DNA of 64,000 nt from Bacteroidia bacterium (GTDB lineage Bacteria > Bacteroidota > Bacteroidia > Chitinophagales > Chitinophagaceae). Positions within the stretch are counted from its first letter, which is position 1. Every line of letters begins with the position of its first letter. A model generated the notes under the pieces. The model saw only the letters and a list, made by a program, of their open reading frames with translations, was not told the DNA's origin and ran no database searches. Where the stretch lies: assembly GCA_030426665.1 (NCBI GenBank), contig JAUHYD010000008.1, positions 1-64,000 on the forward strand. Reading direction: 5' to 3'. Below, in pieces: positions 1 through 9,037 of this stretch. The position numbers and the translations under genes were made by a program.

Positions 1-850
1 TAATAGTGCAGAGTCATTACAATACCTAGCGCAAATCGCATATCAGCAGGCATTGAAAAATGGAAATTTCAATAAAGCCGAAGAACTCTTTAATAGAAAA
101 ATTACAGAGTTCGGTAATAGTGCAGAGTCATTACAATACCTAGCGCAAATCGCATATCAGCAGGCATTGAAAAATGGAAATTTCAATAAAGCCGAAGAAC
201 TCTTTAATAGAAAAATTACAGAGTTCGGTAATAGTGCAGAGGCCTTACAATACCTAGCGCAAATCGCATATCAGCAGGCATTGAAAAATGGAAATTTCAA
301 TAAAGCCGAAGAACTCTTTAATAGAAAAATTACAGAGTTCGGTAATAGTGCAGAGGCCACTCTATACCTTGCGAAATGCAATATCAAAAAAGGAACACCC
401 AATGAGGCTATTAAAATCTTGTCTACTTCCGAATTTCTCGAAAAGAACTATATGATGTTGACAGAGTTTGGGAATGCACATAAAGCAAAGGGCGAATATG
501 TCAACGCAATATTAAACTATGATAAAGCAATTGCAATCAAATACAATAACCGGCAATCATTTAACGGAAAGTTCTTTTGCCTTAAAGCTCAAAACAGCTA
601 CAAAGAGGCATTGGAGTTGATAAAGAAAATGACCCAAAACAAGATTTATGATAGTAGGCTTTTGAAAGAAGGGGTTGATTTATGCCTTAATAGACGATAT
701 AACCTTTTAGATGTCGTAACCGCTGAATTATTTCTATCCTTTTTGAGCGGCATAAAATTTAAAGACAAAGAAGAGTATTTGACTTCAACAAAGAAGAAAA
801 TTTCATATTTCAAAATTTCAAACTCTAAGAATAAGCCGAATAAATCATAG
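1..850 (+). CDS. tandem-repeat (TPR-like) protein, 5' end outside window
   Basis: The frame is open from base 2, so the true start lies left of the window; the TTG at 53 is only an internal codon. The protein opens with three consecutive 38-residue units (NSAESLQYLAQIAYQQALKN followed by GNFNKAEELFNRKITEFG) and a diverged fourth, then about 165 residues of looser helical sequence that still look TPR-like (for example AHKAKGEYVNAILNYDKAIA). Alternating small and aromatic positions suggest paired helices that bind other proteins. No signal peptide or catalytic motif is visible in the part shown. The repeats are almost identical at DNA level, which is unusual for a TPR array. Function is unknown. 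Confidence 0.75.
   Translation, partial: NSAESLQYLAQIAYQQALKNGNFNKAEELFNRKITEFGNSAESLQYLAQIAYQQALKNGNFNKAEELFNRKITEFGNSAEALQYLAQIAYQQALKNGNFNKAEELFNRKITEFGNSAEATLYLAKCNIKKGTPNEAIKILSTSEFLEKNYMMLTEFGNAHKAKGEYVNAILNYDKAIAIKYNNRQSFNGKFFCLKAQNSYKEALELIKKMTQNKIYDSRLLKEGVDLCLNRRYNLLDVVTAELFLSFLSGIKFKDKEEYLTSTKKKISYFKISNSKNKPNKS
2..343 (+). repeat. 114-bp tandem repeat, three near-perfect copies
   Basis: Copies begin at 2, 116 and 230, exactly 114 bases apart, with a partial diverged copy from 344. Copies 1 and 2 appear identical; copy 3 differs only around the GAGTCA to GAGGCC codons. The period is a multiple of three, so each copy adds 38 residues in frame. More copies probably lie left of the window. 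Confidence 0.95.
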
Positions 851-971
851 TGCATCCAAATTACAAGTTGGTTCAAGCAACGGATACAAAATTGAGCTTG
901 TTCCACATAAAATAAGGCGATTTAGTCTTTGCGACACTTGTATCAAGTGCTATCCTACATATACAAACGCC

Positions 972-1346
972 ATGAAACTACTTTCCCTTGTTATTCTATT
1001 AAGCCTGGCATCTTCCAAGACAGGTTGTAAATACACCCCACAACCCGGGTCATCATTGAGCGATGTTGTGTTTGTTGTTTATCCCCATATTGTTAAGTCA
1101 AAAGATGGTTACTATCTTGAATATCAGATAAATGCAGACTCTACGATACTAAGAAGGCTGTTGTACAGTCGCAGTCATGAAGGCAAAGGCTACTACTTTT
1201 TCAGCACGCCGATTAGCAATAATGCCTATAGCGGACTGGTAAAACAATACCTAAAGGAAGTCGGCTTCGATACATTTGCAGCGCAGAATGAGGTGTACTG
1301 GTTGAATGAAGATAAGTCGGTAGTCAAACTACGCATCACTCAATAA
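972..1346 (+). CDS. small exported hypothetical protein
   Basis: A 124-residue protein beginning with a hydrophobic leader (MKLLSLVILLSLASSKTGC). Cys19 could be a lipoprotein cysteine, but the residue at -3 is lysine, so the lipobox is poor. The mature part is mixed beta-like sequence with several Tyr and Ser residues and no motif I recognise. It stands alone between the repeat gene and a minus-strand gene. Export is inferred from the leader only; function is unknown. Confidence 0.6.
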   Translation: MKLLSLVILLSLASSKTGCKYTPQPGSSLSDVVFVVYPHIVKSKDGYYLEYQINADSTILRRLLYSRSHEGKGYYFFSTPISNNAYSGLVKQYLKEVGFDTFAAQNEVYWLNEDKSVVKLRITQ

Positions 1347-1392
1347 GCCGAGCCTGCCTTATGAGGAAGCCCCCAATAATAGCATCGTCGCA

Positions 1393-1578
1393 CTATTTTT
1401 TGTTTGCCGCTCGATTCTCTGCTGCCTTCTTATCGGCTTTTATTTTATGTTGATTGACAGCTCCGTCATGACCTTTGGTCATATCAGCATTTTTAGCTGC
1501 TGTTCCATTCTTTGCGCTGTTAGTACTATTAGCGTCTGTTTGATTCTGAGAGGCTTGCTCTTGATTGTTCTGTTCCAT
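1393..1578 (-). CDS. small Asn/Gln/Ala/Lys-rich hydrophilic protein
   Basis: A 61-residue, wholly hydrophilic, low-complexity protein (starts MEQNNQEQASQNQTDANSTN, ends AENRAANKK) with no hydrophobic core. Composition resembles small disordered stress- or desiccation-type proteins, but that is only a resemblance. An overlapping plus-strand frame at 1447-1665 is hydrophobic and Cys-rich and looks like a shadow. The minus-strand reading is preferred because its composition is protein-like and it begins with ATG after an AT-rich stretch. Reality of the gene is moderately supported. Confidence 0.5.
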   Translation of the reverse strand: MEQNNQEQASQNQTDANSTNSAKNGTAAKNADMTKGHDGAVNQHKIKADKKAAENRAANKK

Positions 1579-1841
1579 GATTTGATTGTTTGCTATTGTT
1601 ATAAATGTTCAATAGCAAAAGTAAACCCGTCAAGCCCCAGAGGTATTACATCATTCACAAAATAAATTGCAAAATCCTCACATTCAGACCGTCACAAAAA
1701 AGCTTTGTTCCCCCTTTTAAAACGAAATCAAAATGGCGCATGCGCATTAAGTGTATTTTTCCTGCTTTTCAATTTACCCTACGCAAGTGCTATACTGCAA
1801 TTGTGCAATAGCTCGCCGCGCCTTCTATTATGGTGGGAATA

Positions 1842-2021
1842 TTACTCCTCTTTTATCATAGCCTGAACATATACTAAATGGCTGACAAGATTATGAGCAT
1901 GTTCGTGCTTATAAGCGACACCTACTCCTCCTTGCGGCTTCCAGCCTGCAGCAATGAGTTCATTAACTTCTCGCTCCAATATCTCGACATAGCTATTTGA
2001 CAAAATTTTGTACTGCTCCAT
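1842..2021 (-). CDS. DUF1737 domain protein
   Basis: A protein of about 59 residues matching the DUF1737 pattern: YKILSNSYVEILEREVNELI, then AAGWKPQGGVGVAY and a final YVQAMIKE. Family members are small, usually single-domain proteins of unknown function, common in Bacteroidota and Proteobacteria. Longer starts exist (ATG at 2039, TTG at 2042), but a promoter-like TATCTTTG on this strand covers 2040-2047 and would place transcription start near 2033. The ATG at 2021 (MEQYKIL) is therefore preferred. No operon partner is evident. Confidence 0.75.
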   Translation of the reverse strand: MEQYKILSNSYVEILEREVNELIAAGWKPQGGVGVAYKHEHAHNLVSHLVYVQAMIKEE

Positions 2022-2039
2022 AACGTTGTGTTTAAACAT

Positions 2040-2047
2040 CAAAGATA
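2040..2047 (-). promoter_or_regulatory. -7 element of DUF1737 gene
   Basis: Read on the minus strand this is TATCTTTG, matching the Bacteroidota TAnnTTTG element. No clear TTG is found 19-21 bases upstream. It decides the downstream start choice at 2021. Confidence 0.4.
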
Positions 2048-2144
2048 TAAGAACAGCACCGCAGTAGGATAATGATTGTGGTCAGGCAATGTGAGTAGTG
2101 ATGACGCTTTGCGAAAAAGGTGGCTTGGTAGTGCAATTCCGGTT

Positions 2145-2618
2145 TCAGCGAGTATGGTACGTATCTATGTTGTGTCCATTATGGCTATTTAATCCGAAAA
2201 TAATAGCGATACTGTCATTTCTGTAAAAATACGCGACACCCTTTCCTTCCCAGTACCTATAATAGTCATAAATAGAGCCAAAGTAACGTACTCCTGCCGA
2301 GTCATCTGCATGGTCGAAGTCGAATGTGCTACCAAAAACAGAAACGGTATTTGTAGCGATTACCGTCACTGCAAATGCTGTATCAGGATAAGTATAAAAG
2401 GTATCCCAATAAGGCGCAAATGTCGGAGAGAATGACTCATTATGATTGCCGGTCCAAATTCTTGTTCCGTCCATACCAGAGGTGGGTGAAGTGTGTACTG
2501 TCGAGCTATCTGAACTTTTTCTGCAACCTGCAGTCAAAGTCGAGTAACCAACAATGGATGCGAAAACAACATAACGCAACAAAGACTTGTATATTGGGAA
2601 CATAAACTTATAGCGCAT
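2145..2618 (-). CDS. hypothetical lipoprotein
   Basis: A 157-residue protein with a signal sequence ending in the lipobox TLTAGC at about residues 27-32, followed by a Ser/Thr-rich linker (SSDSSTVHTSPTSG) typical of Bacteroidota surface lipoproteins. The mature part is rich in Tyr, Phe, Asp and His (for example YDYYRYWEGKGVAYFYRNDS) and looks like a small beta-rich domain of 110-120 residues. No enzymatic motif is recognisable. It is encoded just upstream, in the same direction, of the T9SS repeat protein ending at 2665, about 45 bases away, so co-transcription is possible. Confidence 0.7.
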   Translation of the reverse strand: MRYKFMFPIYKSLLRYVVFASIVGYSTLTAGCRKSSDSSTVHTSPTSGMDGTRIWTGNHNESFSPTFAPYWDTFYTYPDTAFAVTVIATNTVSVFGSTFDFDHADDSAGVRYFGSIYDYYRYWEGKGVAYFYRNDSIAIIFGLNSHNGHNIDTYHTR

Positions 2619-2664
2619 TTGAGTTACATGTAATAATTATATCAAAAGGAGGAAACCGACCCGA

Positions 2665-4062
2665 CTACCGGCTGTGTTTGATTACTTTTATCGAGATGGG
2701 CTGTTCACCTTGAACTGTGAATACATACATACCGTCAGCAAAGTTGCTCACATCTAGCATCATCTTTTGGTCGGCAATCATTCCGGTAGACACCACTTTG
2801 CCTTGCATGTCGGTAACGATGTATTTGGCACCAATGTAGGTGCTGCCCGCTGACGTCTCTATATCAAGCGTTGTCATTACAGGTGATGGATAAACCTCTA
2901 TTGATGGCGTAGATTTATTGGGAAATGAAACAGAAAGCGAATGTGAACTATACTTTGCTATAAACCCACTATCGTCGGTATTGACAAATTCACCCATAGC
3001 CCACACTTCTCCTGTAACTGCAGCACAAACATTGTAAATATAAGAATGGGGAAACAGTCGTCCTGCGCCATCTCCCAGTTGACTCCAATCAGTGCCATTC
3101 CACATGCCTACATAACAGTTTGAAGTCACGAAAAGGGCACTGTCTGTAAAGTCGCCACCGGCGTAAAGGTTCCCGTCAGGGTCTATACACATGGTATATA
3201 CTGTACCGTTCAGCGTTAGCGGATCCATGGATCCACCCAATGGTTCCCAGGATATTCCATCCCATTTATAGATTGTGTTGTAGTCCAAGCGACCACCCGC
3301 ATATATCGCACCACTCGCATCCGCAACAAGACTATATATCTCCATTATACCGGCATAATAAGAAATCCCATCGCCAAGTTCAGTCCAGGACGTTCCATCC
3401 CATTTCGCAACATAAACATCTCCCAAATGAAAAACTGAGCTGTCAGAAAAACCGCCAGCGGCATATAGATTTCCGGACGGGTCGAGGCAAATAGTGTTAA
3501 TGTATCTATTGGCATGCAGCGCTGTCGCTCCAGTTCCTAACTCGCTCCACGTTGTACCGTCCCATCGAGCAACATAGGCTTCCGTATCGCTATTGGTAAA
3601 ACTTCCGGCAGCATAGACATTACCTACAGCATCAACACAAATTGAAACAATAGTATTATTTGCATTCAGCGCACCAGCCCCAGCACCAAGTTCTGTCCAT
3701 GAAGCCCCATCCCATCGAGCCACATATTTATATCCGGCAGCATTTTCAAAACTACCGGCAGCATATATATTCCCGGAAACATCTTGACACATTGTACTTA
3801 TTCTTTGTGTATGAAAATCAGTTACGGTGGGAATCGGAAGGAAAGCGGGTAAGAAGGAATGACCATCCCACTTGTAAATCATTGGGTGGTAAAATGTATC
3901 AGTAAAATTTCCGGCGAAGTACAAGTCACCATCAATTCCTACAAATGACGTTATAATTTCCGGACTTCCAGTTCCGCCGAAATAAATCTTACTCCAGCTT
4001 TGAGCGTTAATGGAGCTAATCGTTGTCAAAAACAAGAATAATCTAAATAGTATATTTTTCAT
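2665..4062 (-). CDS. T9SS-sorted beta-propeller-like secreted protein
   Basis: The preferred start is ATG at 4062 (MKNILFRLFLFLTTISSINAQ), which gives a clean signal peptide; a longer frame from 4092 would add ten residues in front of it. The body contains about seven to eight imperfect repeats of roughly 50 residues with the signature YVARWDGTSWTELG followed by DPSGNLYAAGGF, a pattern expected for propeller blades. The last 75-80 residues (from YPSPVMTTLDIE to SIKVIKHSR, with the FADGMYVFTV motif) form a type A C-terminal sorting domain, so the protein should cross the outer membrane by the type IX system. Binding partner and function are unknown. Confidence 0.85.
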   Translation of the reverse strand: MKNILFRLFLFLTTISSINAQSWSKIYFGGTGSPEIITSFVGIDGDLYFAGNFTDTFYHPMIYKWDGHSFLPAFLPIPTVTDFHTQRISTMCQDVSGNIYAAGSFENAAGYKYVARWDGASWTELGAGAGALNANNTIVSICVDAVGNVYAAGSFTNSDTEAYVARWDGTTWSELGTGATALHANRYINTICLDPSGNLYAAGGFSDSSVFHLGDVYVAKWDGTSWTELGDGISYYAGIMEIYSLVADASGAIYAGGRLDYNTIYKWDGISWEPLGGSMDPLTLNGTVYTMCIDPDGNLYAGGDFTDSALFVTSNCYVGMWNGTDWSQLGDGAGRLFPHSYIYNVCAAVTGEVWAMGEFVNTDDSGFIAKYSSHSLSVSFPNKSTPSIEVYPSPVMTTLDIETSAGSTYIGAKYIVTDMQGKVVSTGMIADQKMMLDVSNFADGMYVFTVQGEQPISIKVIKHSR

Positions 4063-4348
4063 GGTGGGCAGTTTTATTAAACGAAATCGCAAATATCATG
4101 CCGTTTTATCACTCTGAATTACAATACTCCATTTCTATTTACCAGAACACCCCTATACTGCGCCGAAACATTTTTGATTGAAAGCGCCCTCCTATGCCGC
4201 CACAGGCAACAACAAATCTGTTTACAGAGGCAAAGAAATCAAAGCTATCACCCCTTCCTCCAAAATGCAAAGAACTATAGCTAACTTTATCTTTCACTTT
4301 CAATAGTGCAATTCTCTGAACGAATTATCATAATTATCAAAATCCATA

Positions 4349-5122
4349 ATGCAGTATTCACAATCACTAGAACGACTAAGAACAATCATGGACGAACTAC
4401 GGGAAGAATGCCCGTGGGATAAAAAGCAAACCATACACAGCCTGCGCCCCCAAACACTCGAAGAAATATATGAGCTTACCGATGCCATAGGCAACGAAAA
4501 CTGGCAAGGACTTAAAGAAGAACTTGGGGACCTGCTGCTGCATATTGTCTTCTACAGCAAGATAGGTGCAGAGCAACAAGAATTCACATTAGATGATGTA
4601 ATTGAAGGTGTGTGCAATAAATTAGTGAAGCGTCATCCGCACATCTACAGCAATGTAAAAGTAGAGAGTGAAGCGCAAGTACGGGAAAACTGGGAGCAGA
4701 TAAAGCTAAAAGAAGGCAAGAAGTCGATAATATCGGGTGTACCACCATCTATGCCGGCACTCATAAAGGCGCTACGACTGCAAGAGAAGACAAAACAGGT
4801 AGGGTTTGAGTGGGAACACGCCTCGCAAGTGAAGGACAAGGTAAATGAGGAGGTTGCTGAACTATATGAGGCTGTTGACAGCGGCAATCAAGACAGCATT
4901 GAAGACGAGTTTGGCGATGTGATGTTTGCTTTGATAAACTATGCCCGGTTCATTAAGATAGATCCGGAACAGGCATTGGAGCGCACCAACCAGAAATTCA
5001 TACGGCGCTTTACTGCCATTGAAGAGATGGCTGCCACAAGCGGGAAGTCGCTCAATGATATGACACTGGATGAAATGGATGAATTGTGGAATAAGGTAAA
5101 AACACAGGAGCGTAAAGAATAG
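4349..5122 (+). CDS. mazG: nucleoside triphosphate pyrophosphohydrolase MazG
   Basis: A 257-residue protein close in length to E. coli MazG (263). It hydrolyses NTPs and dNTPs to the monophosphate and pyrophosphate in the cytoplasm, acting as a house-cleaning enzyme. Two MazG domains are visible: the first with E38-E39, E57-E58 and D61 (EELGDLLLHIVFYSKIG), the second with E167-E168-E171 (EEVAELYEAV) and E187/D190 (DEFGDVMFALINYARF), the acidic residues that bind magnesium. The conserved RPHPHVF-like segment is present as KRHPHIYSNV. Its stop codon abuts the start of the histidine kinase gene, implying translational coupling. Confidence 0.95.
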   Translation: MQYSQSLERLRTIMDELREECPWDKKQTIHSLRPQTLEEIYELTDAIGNENWQGLKEELGDLLLHIVFYSKIGAEQQEFTLDDVIEGVCNKLVKRHPHIYSNVKVESEAQVRENWEQIKLKEGKKSIISGVPPSMPALIKALRLQEKTKQVGFEWEHASQVKDKVNEEVAELYEAVDSGNQDSIEDEFGDVMFALINYARFIKIDPEQALERTNQKFIRRFTAIEEMAATSGKSLNDMTLDEMDELWNKVKTQERKE

Positions 5123-8100
5123 ATGTTCAGGCGATATCCATACTGGGGGTGGTTGCTTGTCTGCATTATGCTATGGAGCATCAGCGGATACTACTACCAT
5201 GAGCACCGACAAGAGATGTTGCCGGACCAAATGGCTTTTGCGGTAAACGAAGACCTGCAAGCGCGCGAGCGTTCTTTTGAAAAACTGCTATCAGACTCTG
5301 TGCTGATTGAGCAGATATTTAGTGATTCGCTTTCTAATAAGGACATGGCGCATGTTCGCAGCGAACCCTACTATCTGTTTGCCTACGAAAACAACTTTCT
5401 TAAGTACTGGAATACTAACACTATACTCCCTACATCGCTATCCGGCTTAAGTGACTCTGCAACACTCTTCAGAACGGAGAACGGAGTATTTGTACAAAAA
5501 GCAATCAGAAGTGACAGCTCCCACAGAACACTGGTAGTACTTTTTCCCGTACTGATAAGCTATCCGATCGAAAACGACTATCTGCAATCTCATTTTGCGG
5601 CATCGCGACACATACCCGTAAAAACCCGCATTATTGGTATCGGCGGCAGCACCACCGGCACCTATACTATAACCACACTTGATGGCAACGACATCTTCTA
5701 TCTGCTCTTCAATATGCGGGATATACAGAAGTGGGTACCGGATGAGTTGTTCCTATCCTTACTGATTGCTGCCCTACTGGCGAGCATCTCCTGGGTACAT
5801 TTAATGATCATCTACCTTACCCGAAACAGGTCATCAATTGTAGGCTTTTCTCTTACCCTATTGGTTATACTCACGCTCCGCATATACCTGTATGCCAGCG
5901 GCGTACCCTTCAACTTAGACACGTTGCTCGTTTTTTCGCCGCGGCTATATGCCTCGAGTACCTACCTTTCATCGTTTGGAGACTTGCTAATCAATACGTT
6001 GTGTATTTTGTGGTTAGTCATTTTTGTCACGCGACATACCCCTTACAAGACCTATGTGGACAGAATTACCAACGTCCGCGTTCGTAAATGGCTCCCTGTA
6101 TTACTGGCCGTTCTGATGGTTGTCTACATGATGCTGTTCGTGAATCTTATCCGTAGCCTGGTACTCGACTCCAGTATTTCTTTTGATGTTAGCCGCTTCT
6201 ATTCAATCAACCTGTACACTATTCTGGGGCTGTTAACTATCTGCACGATTACTGGAATATCGTGCATGATAATTTACTTCTTCAACTTTCAGCTACGACA
6301 ACTAATTCCACTCACGTGGCAAAAACTACTGGTTATCGCAATAGCAGGTATTGTAATGTTATTTGCCAGTGGCAGCTATACCGATGTTTTCTATTGGTAC
6401 ATGATGGGGTGGCTCGTGCTTTTTCTCTCGCTACTCGACATCCCCAAACTAAAGTTCGTCTCTGACCTGTTCGAACCGCAAATGATATTCTGGGCGCTAT
6501 TTATCGGTGTCTTCTGTACCGGTATGTTGCAGTATTTCAACGATTATAAAGAGCGGGAGGCGCGCAAAGCATTTGTCGAGCAACGATTAGCCCCTCACCG
6601 TGATAACGTATTGGAATACACGTTCGACAAAACGGCAGGCAATCTGGAGCATGATGCGGCAATTAAAAAGTTTTTCAATCGACCTACATCTTACACCCGG
6701 CGGCTACTGAACAAGCGGTTCGACACCATGTATCTGTCCGGAATCATTGGCAGATATGAGGCAACAGTTTACCTATTCAGTGCAAACGGCAAGTCGTTAT
6801 ATAATAAGGACTCCGCAAGGTACCGGGATCTGGTCTACGAGAAAAACGAATCTGTCCCCACAACATCGCCCTATCTTTTCTACAAAGAGCTGATGCCCGA
6901 CAAAAATGCGTACATCGCTCACATACCGGTGTATAGCGACACAATAAACAATCAGATAGGCTATGTAATTATTGACTTCCGGCTAAAAAAGCAGGCTGCA
7001 GAAACGGTTTACCCCGAATTGCTATTGCCGACTGTAAATAAGGCAAACCCGAGAGACAACGAATATTCCTATGCAATTTACATCGACGGTCAGCTTGCCA
7101 GCCAGACCAAAGACTATCCGTTTAAAACATTACTCAGAAACGACACACTGAAAGAGCAGGACTTTCAGTTCTATAGGGTCAATGGGAACTCTGAGTTGCA
7201 CTACAAAATATCTGACAAACGAACGATAGTTGTCGTTCATGACCGTAATACATGGATAGAGTTCATTACTGTATTCTCGTACATTTTCACGATACAGGTA
7301 GGATTAGCAATTGTTATATTATTGTATCAGTTTTACCTATCCTATTTTACACATACACCTATTCCCCGAAAATACGGTCGGCTTACGCTCCGCAAACGAA
7401 TACAGTATGCCATGCTGGCAATTGTGTTTGTGTCATTTGCCTTTATCGGCCTGGTAACAATATGGTTCTTTTCTACGCGTTACCGCGAGTCGAACTCCAG
7501 TAAGCTGCAAAACGCCATGCAAGTGGCACGTCAATCGGTGCAGAACTACCTGAGTACAGCAAAGGCCTATGAGAGCAGCTATCGATTTGACTCGGTAACA
7601 CAATCGCCCAACTTCAAAAACTTTCTTACTACGGTTGCCGCCAACCAGAAGATAGATATTAACCTGTTTGACAATAATGGCAACTTATTTGCGGCTTCGC
7701 AAGACGAAATATATCAGAGTGGTCTGTTTTCCAGAATAATGCGTCATGATGCCTACTATCAGCTAAATAACTCCGGCAAATCTGTAGTTATACAAAACGA
7801 GAAGGCTGCAGCTCTTTCTTATTTATCTGCCTACGAACCGTTGCGAGACGAACATGGTGTTGCCCTGGGCTACCTGAATGTCCCCTTCTTCTCATCAGAA
7901 AAAGACCTGAACTTTCAGATATCCAACATTGTGATAACACTGATAAATGTGTACGCATTTATTTTCTTGATTTCCAGTCTTATCACCGTCTGGATTACAC
8001 GATGGGTAACGGGGTCGTTCAATGTAATTATACAGCAGTTTGGCCGACTAAACCTACAAAAGAACGAACGGATAGAATGGCCCTATGATGACGAGATAGG

Positions 8101-8857
8101 ACTGCTCGTAGCAGAATACAACAAGATGGTAAACAAGGTTGAGGAAAATGCAGCCCTGCTGGCGCAAAGCGAGCGCGAAACGGCATGGCGCGAGATGGCG
8201 AGACAAGTGGCACACGAGATAAAGAACCCTCTGACTCCTATGAAGCTGAACATTCAGTATTTGCAACAGGCAATCAAAAACGATACTCCCAAAATAAAAG
8301 AGCTGACCAACAGAGTATCGGCTTCCATCATAGAGCAAATAGACAACCTTTCTTATATCGCTTCGGAGTTTTCCAATTTTGCCAAAATGCCGGAGGCGAG
8401 ACCTGAAGAACTGGATCTGGGAATGATTCTACAACGTGCAGTAGGCTTGTACAAAAACGAACACAATCTGCACGTGAGCATGAGCATCCCGGAAAAGGAA
8501 GTTTATGTATTTTCTGACCATAGCCAGCTGGTACGTATGCTCACCAATCTATTACAAAATGCCAAACAGGCTATTCCAACCGAAAAACCGGGATTCATTG
8601 ACGCGACACTGAAAGAAGAAAACGGAATGGCTGTAATTTCTATTGCCGACAACGGACATGGCATCAGCCACGAGGCAGCGCAGCGAATATTCCAACCCTA
8701 CTTCACCACAAAATCATCCGGCACCGGACTGGGTCTGGCGATGACGAAAAAGATTATAGAGTTCTGGAAAGGTGAAATATGGTTTGAGTCAGAAGAAGGA
8801 AAAGGCACAACTTTCTTTATCCGATTGCCCCTCTGTTCGCCCCAAAAACCCGACTGA
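5123..8857 (+). CDS. large multi-sensor membrane histidine kinase (NtrY-like)
   Basis: A 1244-residue sensor kinase. Visible order: TM helix at about 5-22; periplasmic segment to about 205; a cluster of roughly seven TM helices (about 206-460); a second extracytoplasmic domain (about 470-700); two TM helices (about 710-775) enclosing a short loop; a third, Cache-like extracytoplasmic domain; a last TM helix near 935-960; HAMP; HisKA with phospho-acceptor His1031 in VAHEIKNPLTPMKLN; HATPase_c with N box NLLQNAKQA, G1 DNGHGIS, F box FQPYFTTK and G2 GTGLGLAM. The C-terminal arrangement resembles NtrY-type kinases. No receiver or response regulator gene is adjacent, so the partner is unknown. The ATG directly follows the mazG stop. 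Confidence 0.9.
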   Translation: MFRRYPYWGWLLVCIMLWSISGYYYHEHRQEMLPDQMAFAVNEDLQARERSFEKLLSDSVLIEQIFSDSLSNKDMAHVRSEPYYLFAYENNFLKYWNTNTILPTSLSGLSDSATLFRTENGVFVQKAIRSDSSHRTLVVLFPVLISYPIENDYLQSHFAASRHIPVKTRIIGIGGSTTGTYTITTLDGNDIFYLLFNMRDIQKWVPDELFLSLLIAALLASISWVHLMIIYLTRNRSSIVGFSLTLLVILTLRIYLYASGVPFNLDTLLVFSPRLYASSTYLSSFGDLLINTLCILWLVIFVTRHTPYKTYVDRITNVRVRKWLPVLLAVLMVVYMMLFVNLIRSLVLDSSISFDVSRFYSINLYTILGLLTICTITGISCMIIYFFNFQLRQLIPLTWQKLLVIAIAGIVMLFASGSYTDVFYWYMMGWLVLFLSLLDIPKLKFVSDLFEPQMIFWALFIGVFCTGMLQYFNDYKEREARKAFVEQRLAPHRDNVLEYTFDKTAGNLEHDAAIKKFFNRPTSYTRRLLNKRFDTMYLSGIIGRYEATVYLFSANGKSLYNKDSARYRDLVYEKNESVPTTSPYLFYKELMPDKNAYIAHIPVYSDTINNQIGYVIIDFRLKKQAAETVYPELLLPTVNKANPRDNEYSYAIYIDGQLASQTKDYPFKTLLRNDTLKEQDFQFYRVNGNSELHYKISDKRTIVVVHDRNTWIEFITVFSYIFTIQVGLAIVILLYQFYLSYFTHTPIPRKYGRLTLRKRIQYAMLAIVFVSFAFIGLVTIWFFSTRYRESNSSKLQNAMQVARQSVQNYLSTAKAYESSYRFDSVTQSPNFKNFLTTVAANQKIDINLFDNNGNLFAASQDEIYQSGLFSRIMRHDAYYQLNNSGKSVVIQNEKAAALSYLSAYEPLRDEHGVALGYLNVPFFSSEKDLNFQISNIVITLINVYAFIFLISSLITVWITRWVTGSFNVIIQQFGRLNLQKNERIEWPYDDEIGLLVAEYNKMVNKVEENAALLAQSERETAWREMARQVAHEIKNPLTPMKLNIQYLQQAIKNDTPKIKELTNRVSASIIEQIDNLSYIASEFSNFAKMPEARPEELDLGMILQRAVGLYKNEHNLHVSMSIPEKEVYVFSDHSQLVRMLTNLLQNAKQAIPTEKPGFIDATLKEENGMAVISIADNGHGISHEAAQRIFQPYFTTKSSGTGLGLAMTKKIIEFWKGEIWFESEEGKGTTFFIRLPLCSPQKPD

Positions 8858-8985
8858 AAATGACAAAAAAACGTCATTATAAGAGCAAGGAATGAAAAGA
8901 ATGTATGTTTGATGCTTCAAAACAGCATTTAAGTCCCAAAAAAGGCGATTTAATTATAAAAAATTCCGTGAAAGTCATATTTTTA

Positions 8986-9015
8986 TTGCTTGACAATCTA
9001 TTTCTTGTAAATTTG
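8986..9015 (+). promoter_or_regulatory. promoter of secreted nuclease gene
   Basis: TTG at 8986-8988, 19 bases, then TAAATTTG at 9008-9015, a full match to the Bacteroidota primary-sigma consensus. The predicted transcript begins near 9022, giving a leader of only about 16 bases. Confidence 0.65.
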
Positions 9016-9037
9016 CTAACTTGAATAAAAGGTATAT

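Noticed and set aside
2-343. Regularly spaced repeats that might be a CRISPR array
   Set aside because: The whole period is repeated without variable spacers, the frame stays open through all units, and no cas genes are near.
1447-1811. Plus-strand frames at 1447-1665 and 1605-1811
   Set aside because: Unstructured, Cys- or Lys-rich translations without any family pattern; the minus-strand reading at 1393-1578 is more protein-like.
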